The notes: generated by a model from the sequence alone, not told the origin. A DNA stretch of 64,000 nt from Geobacter sp. FeAm09 (GCF_008330225.1 NZ_CP042466.1:754501-818500), one strand, 5' to 3'; positions 42,493-51,510 are shown, numbered from the stretch's first letter. A program made the numbers and translations.

Positions 42493-43097
42493 TCGCCGGA
42501 CTTTTAAAAAACAACAAAGAGAGACCATTGAATATGTTCAGCCTGAACGCCCAGGGCAGGGTCATCTGCTCTCCTGCCCCCCCCATGTCCTTCAGCGGGT
42601 TTCATCTGGTGCACGAATGGCCGGTCCTCTCTTCCGAGGACAAGGAAGAGATCATCGGCCGCGTGGAGCGCATTGTGGAAGGTGACGACCCTTCCCACGA
42701 GTTTTTGCGGCAACGGGCCGCCCTGATGGCGGACGAGATGCTGGAAAACGCCCTGTACGCCGCGCCTCGCGACACGAACGGCAAGCAGATCTACGCCAAA
42801 GGGGAACGGCGCAGCCTCGCCCCCGGTGAGGAAATCATGCTGCGTTGCGCCTTTGACGGCGAAAGGCTCTTCCTGGAGGTGAGCGACAGCTGGGGGCGCC
42901 TTTCCCCCGAAACCGTGCAGGGGTTCCTCGCCATCAACCTGGCCCACGACACTTCCACCGACCGGGCCGGCCGCGGACTCTACTTCATGTGGCAATTCAT
43001 GAAGGATTTCTACGTCAACTTTGTACCCGGCCTGAAGACATCAGTAGGGGGCTACCTCCTGCTTAACCCCGATTCATACGAATATGGAGCGATCTGA
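42489..43097 (+). CDS. HATPase serine kinase / anti-sigma-like partner-switch protein
   Basis: A 202-residue protein. The second half has the GHKL ATPase elements in weak but ordered form: DEMLENALYAAPRD (N-box), EVSDSWGRLSPETV (G1-like) and GRGLYFMWQFMKDF (G2-like). Between the phosphatase (ATGA overlap) and STAS genes this is where an RsbW/SpoIIAB-type kinase is expected. The N-terminal 60 residues are not recognised and may bind the target. An internal ATG at 42534 is an alternative start. Its target, whether a sigma factor or another effector, is not encoded nearby. Confidence 0.72.
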   Translation: MIAGLLKNNKERPLNMFSLNAQGRVICSPAPPMSFSGFHLVHEWPVLSSEDKEEIIGRVERIVEGDDPSHEFLRQRAALMADEMLENALYAAPRDTNGKQIYAKGERRSLAPGEEIMLRCAFDGERLFLEVSDSWGRLSPETVQGFLAINLAHDTSTDRAGRGLYFMWQFMKDFYVNFVPGLKTSVGGYLLLNPDSYEYGAI

Positions 43098-43098
43098 C

Positions 43099-43416
43099 AT
43101 GGAACAGAAATTCAAGATTGAGATCAAAAACGGCAGCATCAGCGACACGGTGCATTTCCACGGCAACATCGACAGCCACGCGGACAGCCACTTCGAAGAG
43201 TTGAACCAGCGCCTGTCCAAGAAGTCGGTGGTCTTCGACTTCAGCGGCGCGGGCCGCATAAATTCCATGGGCATCGCCCTGCTGCTCCGTTCCATCAAGA
43301 GCATCAAGACGGAAAAGCAGGCCGAGGTCAGCATTCAGGGGGCCAGCCAGATCAATACCATGCTCTTCAAGATGACCGGCATCTATCTGCTGGCGCCCGA
43401 GGCGAAGCGGTTATAA
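43099..43416 (+). CDS. STAS-domain anti-anti-sigma factor
   Basis: A 105-residue single STAS domain. The segment VVFDFSGAGRINSMGIALLL contains the serine (INSMG) phosphorylated in SpoIIAA/RsbV proteins, and the C-terminal helix (MLFKMTGIYLLA) is typical. The ATG at 43099 follows the kinase stop by one base; an ATG 15 bases earlier is possible. It completes the phosphatase-kinase-antagonist partner-switching set: unphosphorylated STAS would bind the kinase and free the kinase's target. Confidence 0.9.
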   Translation: MEQKFKIEIKNGSISDTVHFHGNIDSHADSHFEELNQRLSKKSVVFDFSGAGRINSMGIALLLRSIKSIKTEKQAEVSIQGASQINTMLFKMTGIYLLAPEAKRL

Positions 43417-43431
43417 CCAGGAGCCATTGCC

Positions 43432-43581
43432 ATGTGGAACCCCAGGAAGCTTTGGCGGATCTTGGACTATTCGGACCTCGACCGGCAGATCGAAAAGTTC
43501 AGGGAACTGGCCGCAGAATACAAAAAAAGCAACACGAGCTATTACGGCGAATACCTGTCGCACATCCTGTTCGGCGACTAG
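43432..43581 (+). CDS. 49-residue protein at the end of the partner-switching operon
   Basis: It begins MWNPRKLWRILDYSDLDRQI and ends SYYGEYLSHILFGD; acidic and basic residues alternate on one predicted helix. AGGAG lies eight bases upstream of the ATG, and the gene starts 15 bases after the STAS stop, so it is almost certainly translated from the same mRNA. No membrane segment, signal peptide or known motif. A short regulator or adaptor of the switch is a reasonable guess. Confidence 0.6.
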   Translation: MWNPRKLWRILDYSDLDRQIEKFRELAAEYKKSNTSYYGEYLSHILFGD

Positions 43582-43802
43582 GTTCGCCGCGGCGGGCGCG
43601 CATCGCCCCCCCCGGGGGCGCGGCGAAACTGCGCCCGGCCGCAGCCTCTCCCCGGGCTGGCGTATCCCCTTCGCCCGCCCGCCAACGCCGGGCGGCGCCC
43701 ACGGTCCCACCTTAGCCGTCAGCAGAGGCGTTGTATTCACTCCCCGCCCGTGATATATGTACCCATTCGCTTGCGCATATCTTTCTTTGGGGAAGGTGTC
43801 CC

Positions 43803-44759
43803 ATGTCCCTCGCAGATCAGGTCTTGAACGGCGACATCCGTGCCGCGGCGCGCATGATGCGCGATATCGACGATAACCGGCCCCACGCGGTCGAGGAGCT
43901 GAAGCGGCTCTACCCCCACACCGGCAAGGCGTACCTCATCGGCATCACCGGTCCTCCGGGGGCCGGCAAATCGACCCTGGTGGACCAGTTGACCGCCTCC
44001 TTCCGCAAGAAGGGGAAGAAGGTGGGGGTGGTGGCCATCGACCCCACCAGTCCCTTCACCGGCGGCGCCATCCTGGGGGACCGCATCCGCATGAACCGCC
44101 ACGCCTCCGACGAGGGGGTCTTCATCCGCAGCCTGGCCACCCGCGGCGCCCTGGGCGGCCTCTCCCGCTCCACCTCCGACGTGGCGCTGGTGATGGACGC
44201 CCTGGGCATGGAGGTCGTCATCATCGAAACCGTCGGCGTCGGCCAGGACGAGGTGGATATCGTCAAGACCGCCCACACCACCTGCGTCGTCATGGTGCCG
44301 GGGCTGGGAGACGATATCCAGGCCATCAAGGCCGGCATCCTGGAGATCGGCGACATCTTCGTGGTCAACAAGGCCGACCGTGACGGCGCCGACCGCACCG
44401 CCCGGGAACTGACCACCATGCTGGAGATGCGCAACGCCCCGGAGGGAAGCTGGAACCCCCAGGTCCTCAAGGCCGAAGCCCAGCGCGGGGTCGGCATAGA
44501 GGAGTTGGCGGGCGAGATCCTGGCTCACCGGGACTTCCTCTTTACCAGCGGCCGGATCGCCGATTTCGTGCGGGAACGCAACCAGCGGCGTTTCGTGGAC
44601 ATCCTGCGGGACGGCCTCTACCGGCGCGCCGTGGCGTTCATGGAGCGGGACGGGATGTTGGAGCGGGTCGTGAACGGCATGGGCGAGACCACCCTCGATC
44701 CCTATTCGGCGGCCGAGGCGGTCATCTCGCGCATGACGGGAGGCGTGGCCGAACCATGA
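43803..44759 (+). CDS. meaB: Methylmalonyl-CoA mutase-associated GTPase MeaB (ArgK family)
   Basis: A 318-residue G3E-type GTPase. P-loop GITGPPGAGKSTLVDQL, then the ArgK/MeaB segments GAILGDRIRMNRHASDEGVF and FIRSLATRGALGGLSRSTSD, a Walker B region ETVGVGQDEVDIV, and the base-specificity motif NKADRDGA. MeaB loads and protects adenosylcobalamin-dependent methylmalonyl-CoA mutase; the mutase genes are not in the window. GGAAGGTG before the ATG. It overlaps cbiQ by four bases, linking a B12-dependent enzyme's chaperone to metal uptake. Confidence 0.95.
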   Translation: MSLADQVLNGDIRAAARMMRDIDDNRPHAVEELKRLYPHTGKAYLIGITGPPGAGKSTLVDQLTASFRKKGKKVGVVAIDPTSPFTGGAILGDRIRMNRHASDEGVFIRSLATRGALGGLSRSTSDVALVMDALGMEVVIIETVGVGQDEVDIVKTAHTTCVVMVPGLGDDIQAIKAGILEIGDIFVVNKADRDGADRTARELTTMLEMRNAPEGSWNPQVLKAEAQRGVGIEELAGEILAHRDFLFTSGRIADFVRERNQRRFVDILRDGLYRRAVAFMERDGMLERVVNGMGETTLDPYSAAEAVISRMTGGVAEP

Positions 44760-45523
44760 GACACCTGCAACGACAGGATACCACGGGTGGGGTTGCCGCG
44801 GCTGTCGATCCGCGCATCCGTCTCTTGGCCGCCGGCGTGCTGCTGGCACTGGTCGTCAGTTCCTCGGGGGCGCTCTTCCCCTGGGCCGTGGCGGCCGTCT
44901 GCCTGCCGGCGGCGCTGGTGCAGGGCATGGGGCTGCGGACGCTCCTGGTGCGCCTGCTGCATCCCCTGTTCATCGCCGCGGTGGTCCTCCTCCTGAAGTC
45001 GTGCATGGGGGCGGGGAGTGCGGTCGAGTTGTTCAGACTCGGCCCCTTCGGCGTCGCCTTCCATGCAGAAAGCTTCCGGGCCGGCCTGGTGATCGCTTCC
45101 CGCATCATGGGGGCGGTATCGGTGGCGCTGCTCCTGGGGCAGGTGGCGACCTTTACCGAAACCATGGCGGCCCTGGCCTGGCTGCGGGTCCCCCGTCCCC
45201 TGGTGGAGGTGACCCTGTTCGCCTGGCGCTCCCTGTTCATGCTGTACGATGACGCCGCCACGGTCTACACGGCCCAGAAAAACCGCCTCGGCTACTGCGG
45301 CCTGCGCCGCGGTCTCCGTTCCTTCGGCACCATGGCCGGCATGCTGGTCATCCGCGCTTTCGACAACAGCGACGCCATGACCACCGCCATGACCCAGCGG
45401 GGGTACGACGGTTCCCTGCCGCTTCTGCACGACGCCCGGCTGAGCATGGCCCAGGTGGCCGGGCTGGTGGTTTTTGCCGCCGTGGCCACCGCCGCATGGA
45501 GCGTACAGAATTGGCCGCAATGA
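44756..45523 (+). CDS. cbiQ: ECF-type transporter transmembrane subunit (CbiQ family)
   Basis: A 255-residue membrane protein with five or six hydrophobic segments and the cytoplasmic coupling helices with Ala-Arg-Gly-type motifs (MTQRGYDGS near residue 220, FAWRSLFMLYDDAATVYTAQ). This is the T component of an energy-coupling-factor transporter. The partner ATPase gene overlaps the end. The CbiM/CbiN substrate-capturing parts are absent from the window. Cobalt is the likely substrate, given MeaB upstream, but a shared T component for another vitamin or metal is possible. Confidence 0.85.
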   Translation: MRHLQRQDTTGGVAAAVDPRIRLLAAGVLLALVVSSSGALFPWAVAAVCLPAALVQGMGLRTLLVRLLHPLFIAAVVLLLKSCMGAGSAVELFRLGPFGVAFHAESFRAGLVIASRIMGAVSVALLLGQVATFTETMAALAWLRVPRPLVEVTLFAWRSLFMLYDDAATVYTAQKNRLGYCGLRRGLRSFGTMAGMLVIRAFDNSDAMTTAMTQRGYDGSLPLLHDARLSMAQVAGLVVFAAVATAAWSVQNWPQ

Positions 45524-46371
45524 CGCCCCCCCGCCTGAGCGCGCGGATCGCCTCGTTCCGCTACCCCGATGGTACCGTTGCCCTGAGCGACATCAGCCTT
45601 GAGGTGGGACAGGGGGAGTTCTGCGGCATCCTGGGCTCCAACGGCTCGGGCAAGACCACCCTGCTCAAGATCCTGGACGGCATCGTCAAGGAGTATGACG
45701 GCCATGTGCTCCTGGACGGGGAGGAGATCCGTCGGCTTTCCCCCCGGGAGATCTACGGCAAGATGGGGCTGGTGTTCCAGAACCCGGACGACCAGCTCTT
45801 CGCCCATTCGGTGTACGAGGATGTGGCTTTCGGCCCCCGCAACATGGGGTGCGGCGAGGCCGAGGTGGGGCGCAGGGTTTCCGGGGCGCTGGAGGCGGTG
45901 GAGATGGCGGGCCTGGCCCGCAAGGAGATCCAGAACCTGAGCTACGGCCAGAAGAAGCGGGTCTGCATCGCCGGTCTCCTGGCCATGGGGCACGAGATCC
46001 TGCTCCTGGACGAGCCGACCGCCGGCCTGGACCCCATGGGGGAGCACCGGATGATGGAGCTGTTGACCCGCCTGAACCGGGAGTCGGGGGTGACCATCGT
46101 CATGGCGACCCACAGCGTGGACCTGGTGCCGGTCTTTCTCTCCCGCCTGCACGTCCTGAGCAGGGGAGGGCTGATCCGCAGCGGCACGCCGGAGGAGGTC
46201 TTCCATTCCCCGGAGGAGTTGGCGCACGTCAAGCTGCGCCTTCCCTATATCGCCGAACTCATCCACCGGCTGAGGATCGACGACCAGCTTCCCTTCAAGC
46301 GGCTCCCCCTGACCATCGGCGAAGCGCGGCGGGAGATCCTGGAGACCATGGGGGGGCGGGGACCGGCATGA
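45520..46371 (+). CDS. cbiO: ECF/cobalt transporter ATPase (CbiO family)
   Basis: A 283-residue ABC ATPase with Walker A GSNGSGKTTLLKIL, Q-loop FQNPDDQLF, signature LSYGQKKRV, Walker B LLLDEPTAGLDP and switch His (ATHSVD). The ENPDDQ-like Q-loop and the C-terminal extension fit CbiO. ATG overlaps the cbiQ stop (ATGA); an ATG 24 bases upstream is possible. Together with CbiQ it forms the energising module of an ECF importer. Confidence 0.92.
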   Translation: MTPPRLSARIASFRYPDGTVALSDISLEVGQGEFCGILGSNGSGKTTLLKILDGIVKEYDGHVLLDGEEIRRLSPREIYGKMGLVFQNPDDQLFAHSVYEDVAFGPRNMGCGEAEVGRRVSGALEAVEMAGLARKEIQNLSYGQKKRVCIAGLLAMGHEILLLDEPTAGLDPMGEHRMMELLTRLNRESGVTIVMATHSVDLVPVFLSRLHVLSRGGLIRSGTPEEVFHSPEELAHVKLRLPYIAELIHRLRIDDQLPFKRLPLTIGEARREILETMGGRGPA

Positions 46372-46420
46372 TTGCACCGTCAACGGCTATCTCTCACCCG
46401 CTCACTGGCGTTCGCTTAAG

Positions 46421-46569
46421 CTCACAAAGGCACAAAGAACACCAAAAGTACGGCAGGTAAAAAGCAACGGCGTGTGATGATGGTTTTAACCAGAAAAAGT
46501 GCCTTTCCCTGTGCCTCTGCGTCTTGTGGCGGTTGTCCGCCTTTACGGTTTTCTTTGTGCCTTTGTGAG
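46421..46569. repeat. 149-bp MITE-like element with 23-bp terminal inverted repeats
   Basis: The left end begins CTCACAAAGGCACAAAGAA and the right end is its reverse complement, 22 of 23 positions matching. There is no coding capacity. The interior has a second G/C-poor motif (GTGCCTCTGCGTCTTGTGGC) of the kind seen in dispersed intergenic repeats. It lies between cbiO and hldE and might fold into a long hairpin. A degraded relative may be present at 40350-40400. Confidence 0.6.
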
Positions 46570-46638
46570 TTTTGTGAGAGAACGATTCTGAAACTTGAGT
46601 GCCTGCTGTAAGCATTGATCCTGATACAGGGAGTTTTC

Positions 46639-48109
46639 GTGGACCGTAAATCGCTGGAATCGCTGTTTAATCGCATCGGCACCGTCAAATGCCTGGTCTT
46701 GGGCGACCTGATGCTGGACGAATACCTGTGGGGCAAGACCGAGCGCATCTCCCCCGAAGCCCCGGTGCAGGTGGTGGATGTGCTGCGCGAGGAGGTGCGC
46801 CTGGGAGGCGCCGGCAATGTGGTCAACAGCCTGCGGGCCCTGGGGGCGCAGGTGGCGGTCTGCTCGGTCGTGGGACAGGACGACAACGGCGAGGCCCTGC
46901 TGGCGGCCCTCCGGCGCCAGGCGGCCGGCACGGAGGCCGTGTTCCGCGATCCGGGGCGGCGCACCAGCCGCAAGACGCGGGTGGTGGCCTCCAACCAGCA
47001 GATCGTGCGCATCGACCGGGAATCGCGCACCCCCCTCCCCCGGATGTGGAAGAACAGGTCTGCGCCTGGGTGGCCGCCCATGCCGGGTCGTTCGGCGTCA
47101 TCCTGCTGTCCGATTACGGCAAGGGGGTGCTGACCCAACGGGTCATCGAGGCCGCCGTGGCCGCTGCCGCCACGGCCGCCGTCCCCGTGCTGGTGGACCC
47201 CAAGGGGGCGGACTTCGCCCGCTACCACGGCGCCACCATCCTGACCCCCAACCGCAAGGAGGCCGAGGTGGCTTCCGGGGTGGCCATCCGCGATGTGGAC
47301 TCCCTCGCCCGGGCCGCCGGGCTGATCATGGAGACCGCCGGGCTGGAGCACCTGCTCATCACCCGCAGCGAGGAGGGGATGTCGCTCTTCACCCGCCACG
47401 GCGCAGCGGTCCATATCCCCACCGTGGCCCGGGAGGTGTTCGACGTCTCCGGTGCCGGCGACACGGTCCTGGCCACCCTGGCGGTGGGCATGGCCTCCGG
47501 GCTGTCCATGGCCGAGGCGGCCGGGCTGGCCAACGTGGCCGCCGGCATCGTGGTGGGCAAGCTGGGAACCTCCACGGTCGCGCCGGCCGAGATCGTCAAT
47601 GCCGTGGCGCTCGGCCACCACGACAGCGAAGCCAAGATCAAGAACCGGGATGTGCTCGCCGCCATCATCGAGGCCGAGAAGGCGAGCGGCAAGCGAATCG
47701 TCTTCACCAACGGCTGCTTCGACCTGCTGCACGCCGGACACGTCAAATACCTCCAGAAGGCGCGCCGCCTGGGGGATATCCTGGTGCTGGGCCTCAACAG
47801 CGACGCCTCGGTGCGCCGACTCAAAGGCCCCAAGCGCCCCCTCATCGGCGAGGAGGAACGAGCCCATATCCTGGCGGCCCTGGACTGCATCGATTACGTG
47901 GTGCTCTTCGACGAGGACACCCCCCTGGAGTTGATCACGGCGTTGAAGCCCCATATCCTGGCCAAGGGGGGGACTACACCGCCGACGGGGTCGTGGGGAA
48001 GGATGTGGTGGAGGCCTACGGCGGCAGGGTGGAACTGGTGGCGTTCGTGGACGGCAAATCCACCACCAACATCATCGAGCGGGTGCTGGAGCGCTATTCC
48101 GGTACCTGA
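46639..48109 (+). CDS. hldE: Bifunctional HldE (heptose-7-phosphate kinase / adenylyltransferase), two frameshifts
   Basis: HldE makes ADP-heptose for lipopolysaccharide core. The kinase domain spans the first two frames ([32 protein letters not shown], then LVDPKGADF and [15 protein letters not shown]). The adenylyltransferase domain follows with [18 protein letters not shown] and ends in the third frame ([15 protein letters not shown]). The frame is lost at C6 (47030-47035) and again at G7 (47966-47972); one added base at each restores a complete protein of about 490 residues. The start is a GTG with AGGGAG five bases upstream. Since the gene is normally needed for LPS core, sequence error is the likelier reason for the breaks. 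Confidence 0.92.
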
Positions 48110-48196
48110 CCGGAGTTGCATTAGCTGTTTTTTATCCTACAATGAGTGGCAGGGAAAGAATTCCATTTCACTTGAACGGAGCGAACAGGAGTGGTC

Positions 48197-48937
48197 ATGT
48201 CACAACAAGCCGTCACCGATCGGGAACTGTGGATACTGGGAGTGCAAGCGGAGAGCGGTCGGGGGCAGACACTGACGGCATACCTGGGGAGCGGCGGCTA
48301 CAAGAATCGCCTGGAGCACCTGGAAAACGTGGCCTCGGGCCGTCCCCTCGGCATCATCCTCGACATCTCCCCCTTTTCCGACGACGGTTGGGGGCTGCTC
48401 CGCCAGCTCAAGAGCGATCCGGCAACCCGCAACATCCCCATCCTGCCGGTGTTTTTGAGCGAGAAGGGCGCCATCGGGGGCGTTTTCCCGGTGGCCGGCT
48501 TCTTCACCCTGCCGGTGGATGATCATTACCTCCTGGAGCGGCTGGCGGTGTACGGCCTGACCGAGGAGGCCGAGACCTGGGACCTGCAGGCCCTGGTGGT
48601 CTCCCGCTCGGGGGAAGAAAAGCTGGCCAAGGCCGTGGAATCGGTGGGGTTCGAGATCGTCAAGGGGTATACCGGCAAGGAGGCCATGGCGCTCATCTCC
48701 ATCAGGCCCAAGTACCTGGCCTTCACGACCCTGATGCTCCCCGACATGTCGGCCTTCGAGCTTCTGGAGAAGATCCGCCTCTTCCCTTACAGCCGCAATA
48801 CTCCCCTGTTCGTGCTCCTCAAGGACGAGATGAAGGAGGGGGAAAAGAAGGCCATGGCGCGGGAGGTGGCCAACCTGGTGTCCAAGAAGCAGCTTACCTG
48901 CGAGGAGTTTCTGGGATACCTGCGGCGCAGGGAGTAG
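48197..48937 (+). CDS. Tandem degenerate receiver-domain protein
   Basis: A 246-residue protein made of two CheY-like halves. The first (about 10-120) has [20 protein letters not shown], where a receiver Asp could lie. The second (about 130-245) has [20 protein letters not shown], with Thr at the usual acceptor position, so it is probably not phosphorylated. No DNA-binding or enzyme domain follows. AGGAG five bases before the ATG. Likely a protein-protein adaptor in a signalling pathway; partner unknown. Follows hldE by about 90 bases. Confidence 0.65.
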   Translation: MSQQAVTDRELWILGVQAESGRGQTLTAYLGSGGYKNRLEHLENVASGRPLGIILDISPFSDDGWGLLRQLKSDPATRNIPILPVFLSEKGAIGGVFPVAGFFTLPVDDHYLLERLAVYGLTEEAETWDLQALVVSRSGEEKLAKAVESVGFEIVKGYTGKEAMALISIRPKYLAFTTLMLPDMSAFELLEKIRLFPYSRNTPLFVLLKDEMKEGEKKAMAREVANLVSKKQLTCEEFLGYLRRRE

Positions 48938-49063
48938 GCGGGGCGAATTATCAGGCCTTTCATTGTATAAATGACTACGGTTTGAGTGTCATGGCGTTAT
49001 TGGGTAAGTGGGTATTGCCCCCTAATCGTTGTTTGTGATATGGTTTATGGGGAGGTGAGTGCC

Positions 49064-49228
49064 ATGCTGATCCCCGTGGAATCGGTGCCGAAACATCAAC
49101 GGTGGGCTTGGACCGCCGAGGTCAAACAGGCCATCAGTGCATCACTAACCGACTCAAGGCCGTCCGTGGTGGTCGAATCCGCTGAGGATGCCGGGAAAGT
49201 GGCCGCAAGGTGGTCCGGTGAGGATTGA
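49064..49228 (+). CDS. Small hypothetical protein (54 residues)
   Basis: It begins MLIPVESVPKHQRWAWTAEV and ends KVAARWSGED. GGAGGTGA lies five bases before the ATG, the best support that it is real. It is soluble, mixed alpha/beta, without recognised motifs. A hairpin terminator follows about 80 bases downstream. Confidence 0.45.
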   Translation: MLIPVESVPKHQRWAWTAEVKQAISASLTDSRPSVVVESAEDAGKVAARWSGED

Positions 49229-49309
49229 GATCCGCCCGGCATGGTCGCCTTTACTTCCTCCCCTCTGTTACGGGCAGTGCTCGCGTCCTCACTCTCCACA
49301 TTAAACGCA

Positions 49310-49351
49310 AACAGCCGTTCTCCCATCAGGAAGAACGGCTGTTCTGATTTT
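49310..49351 (+). terminator. Hairpin terminator between convergent genes
   Basis: ACAGCCGTTCT pairs perfectly with AGAACGGCTGT around a 10-base loop, then GATTTTTA. Serves the small gene on the left and possibly the surA-like gene from the right. Confidence 0.75.
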
Positions 49352-49372
49352 TACATCACCCAACGGTAGCGC

Positions 49373-50359
49373 CTACAAAAGCCCCTGTAAATCCTTGATT
49401 TCCACGCTGGCCTTGCTGCGCAACTCCTTAGCCCACTGGCTGAAGCGGTCCTCGGACTTTTTCCGGTAGATGGTGTCCTCAATCTCGTTTTTGACGCTCT
49501 CGAACGGCTTCACCTTTCCCTTGATCCGCTCTTCCAGCTTGATGATGTGGAATCCGGCCGGTGTGGAGACCAGCTCGCTCACTTCGCCCGACTTCAGGGC
49601 CATGATGGTCTGTTCCAGTTCCGGCAGCATGTCCCCCTTCTTGAACACCCCCAGGTCGCCGCCGTCCTTGCGGGCCGCCGGGTCCTCCGAGTAGCTCTTG
49701 GCCAGCCCGGCAAAGTCCTTGCCGCTTTTGGCCTCGGCCAGCACCATCAGGGCGGTGGTCATGGCACGCTTGATCTCCTCGGCCGGGGCCTTGTCGCTGA
49801 TACGGAAGAAGATGTGCCGGGCATGGAAGCTCTCCTCCTCCGTGTACTTGGCAAGGTTGGCCTCGTAGTAGTCGCGCATCTCGGATTCGCCCACCTGGAT
49901 CTTGGAGCGCACCTCGATGCTGACCAGCCTGAGCCGTTCAAGCTGTTCCTGCAACTGGGCCCGGTACTGGTCGTAGGTGATGCCCTGGCTCGCCAGGGCG
50001 CCCAGCAGTGCCTCCTGGGAGGGAATCTTGTTCTGCCGCTTCACATCCTCGATGGCCTGGCGGATCTCGTCGTCGCCGATCTTGATGTTCAGTTCCTTGG
50101 CCTTCTGCTCCACCAGTTTTTTCTCGATCAACTGGTCCAGGACGGTGTGGCGGATCTTGCTGCGGCCGGCGTCGTCCAGGGGCGATTTCTGGTCCGCTTC
50201 GCGCAAGGCCGGCTGGGCCTCGCGGTTGATCTCGTATAGGGTGATGATGTCGTCGTTGACGATGGCGGCAATGGCGTTGATGACCTTGGCGTGGGCGCCT
50301 GCGGGCGCCAGAAACAGAGAGATGAGCAACAGGGCACAGGTGTATCGTCTCATGGGCAT
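49373..50359 (-). CDS. surA: SurA-like periplasmic peptidyl-prolyl isomerase/chaperone
   Basis: A 328-residue protein: signal peptide (YTCALLLISLFLAPAGAHA), a SurA N-terminal chaperone domain (INAIAAIVNDDIITLYEINR, VLDQLIEKKLVEQKAKEL) and one parvulin domain (FHARHIFFRIS, EDPAARKDGGDLGVFKKGDM, TPAGFHIIKLEERI). SurA assists outer-membrane protein folding; this version has a single parvulin domain instead of two. Either of two ATGs (50359, 50353) may be used. It lies downstream of another parvulin gene, separated by a terminator-like hairpin. Confidence 0.88.
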   Translation of the reverse strand: MPMRRYTCALLLISLFLAPAGAHAKVINAIAAIVNDDIITLYEINREAQPALREADQKSPLDDAGRSKIRHTVLDQLIEKKLVEQKAKELNIKIGDDEIRQAIEDVKRQNKIPSQEALLGALASQGITYDQYRAQLQEQLERLRLVSIEVRSKIQVGESEMRDYYEANLAKYTEEESFHARHIFFRISDKAPAEEIKRAMTTALMVLAEAKSGKDFAGLAKSYSEDPAARKDGGDLGVFKKGDMLPELEQTIMALKSGEVSELVSTPAGFHIIKLEERIKGKVKPFESVKNEIEDTIYRKKSEDRFSQWAKELRSKASVEIKDLQGLL

Positions 50360-50379
50360 GGGTCGTCTTTCGTCAGGGA

Positions 50380-50413
50380 AAACGAGAAAGGGCGGGCAGA
50401 GCCCACCCTTTCC
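50380..50413 (-). terminator. Hairpin terminator or attenuator between two parvulin genes
   Basis: On the minus strand GGAAAGGGTGGGC pairs with GCCCGCCCTTTC (one G-T type mismatch) around TCT, followed by TCGTTTT. It lies between the lipoprotein isomerase stop and the surA start, so it could reduce read-through. Confidence 0.65.
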
Positions 50414-50462
50414 GTTACTGGAATAATGATACGGGGTAATGGTCCGGGCCGGTCACGGGTGG

Positions 50463-51404
50463 CTATTTGCCGGGGGCGGCCGGGGCAGCGGGGGCAGCCG
50501 GAGCAGCGGCGGGTTTGCCGTCGCCCTTGGCGCCGCCGATGGTGTTCAGGACGTCTTCCTTGATGTTGATCTTGGCGCTTTTCTTCAGCTCGTCCTTGAT
50601 CTTCTGGAAGACCTCCTGCTGTTTGCTCGGCATGATGGCGGCCTTGATCTGGTCCTTGACCTCTTCGAAGGGGCGCACGCCGGCGGCGCGCTTGCCGGTC
50701 AGCTTGATGATGTGATAGCCGAAGTCGGATTTGACCACGTCGGAGACCTGGCCTTCTTTCAGCCCGAGGGCGGCCTTCTCGAATACCGGCACCATGGAGC
50801 CCTTGCCGAACCACCCCAGATCGCCGCCCTGTGCCGCGGACGAGTCAACGGAGTTTTTCTTGGCCAGTTCTTCAAACTTGCCGCCGGCCTTGATCTGGGC
50901 CAGGATGTCCTTGGCTTCCTTTTCGGTCTTGACCAGGATGTGGCTGGCCCTCATCTGGTCGCCGGTCTTGAATTTATCCTTGTTCTGCTCGTAGAATTTT
51001 TTCAGGTCTTCGTCGGAAACCTTGGCGTCGGTTTCGACCTTTTTCTTCAGGAACGCCTCCACAATCAGGCGCTTCTTCAGGTCGGCCAGCTTTTCGTCGA
51101 TCTCCGGGCTCTTGTCCAGGCCGTCTTTGGCAGCCTGCTGCAGGATCAACTCGCGGATCACCATGGTGTCCATCATTTCCTTGCGCCCCTGGGGGGTGTC
51201 GGCCATGCTCTTGAGGTACTCGGGGAGGTTCTTCAACTCGCGGGTGAAGTCACCGGTGGTGATGGTGCTGCCGTTGACCTCGGCCACGACCGGCCCTTCC
51301 TTCTTGGTTTCCGACGGTGCTCCTGTTGACCCCTTCTGGCAGCCGAACAGGGCTGCCAGACAGAGGGCTGCGGCGATGGTTTTGGTGCTGGCGATAACTT
51401 TCAC
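50463..51404 (-). CDS. Parvulin-type peptidyl-prolyl isomerase lipoprotein (PrsA/PpiD-like)
   Basis: A 313-residue protein beginning at a GTG with AAGGAG five bases upstream. Signal with lipobox LAALFGC, then an N-terminal helical chaperone region (EVNGSTITTGDFTRELKNLP) and one parvulin domain (MRASHILVKTEKEAKDILAQ, AAQGGDLGWFGKGSMVPVFE, SDFGYHIIKLTGKR). The C-terminal tail is a Pro-Ala repeat. Lipid-anchored periplasmic foldase, similar to PrsA/PpiC proteins. It precedes surA in the same direction; Geobacter genomes often have many such parvulins, perhaps for exported multihaem proteins (inference). Confidence 0.88.
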   Translation of the reverse strand: MKVIASTKTIAAALCLAALFGCQKGSTGAPSETKKEGPVVAEVNGSTITTGDFTRELKNLPEYLKSMADTPQGRKEMMDTMVIRELILQQAAKDGLDKSPEIDEKLADLKKRLIVEAFLKKKVETDAKVSDEDLKKFYEQNKDKFKTGDQMRASHILVKTEKEAKDILAQIKAGGKFEELAKKNSVDSSAAQGGDLGWFGKGSMVPVFEKAALGLKEGQVSDVVKSDFGYHIIKLTGKRAAGVRPFEEVKDQIKAAIMPSKQQEVFQKIKDELKKSAKINIKEDVLNTIGGAKGDGKPAAAPAAPAAPAAPGK

Positions 51405-51510
51405 GGAATCTCCTTTATCTATTGGGGGGATGAAGTTAGTGAAAACTTCAAAAAAATACCATACACCAAGCGGGGTGTGCAACTCTTTTTGTGCCGCGCC
51501 AGGCGGCTTT

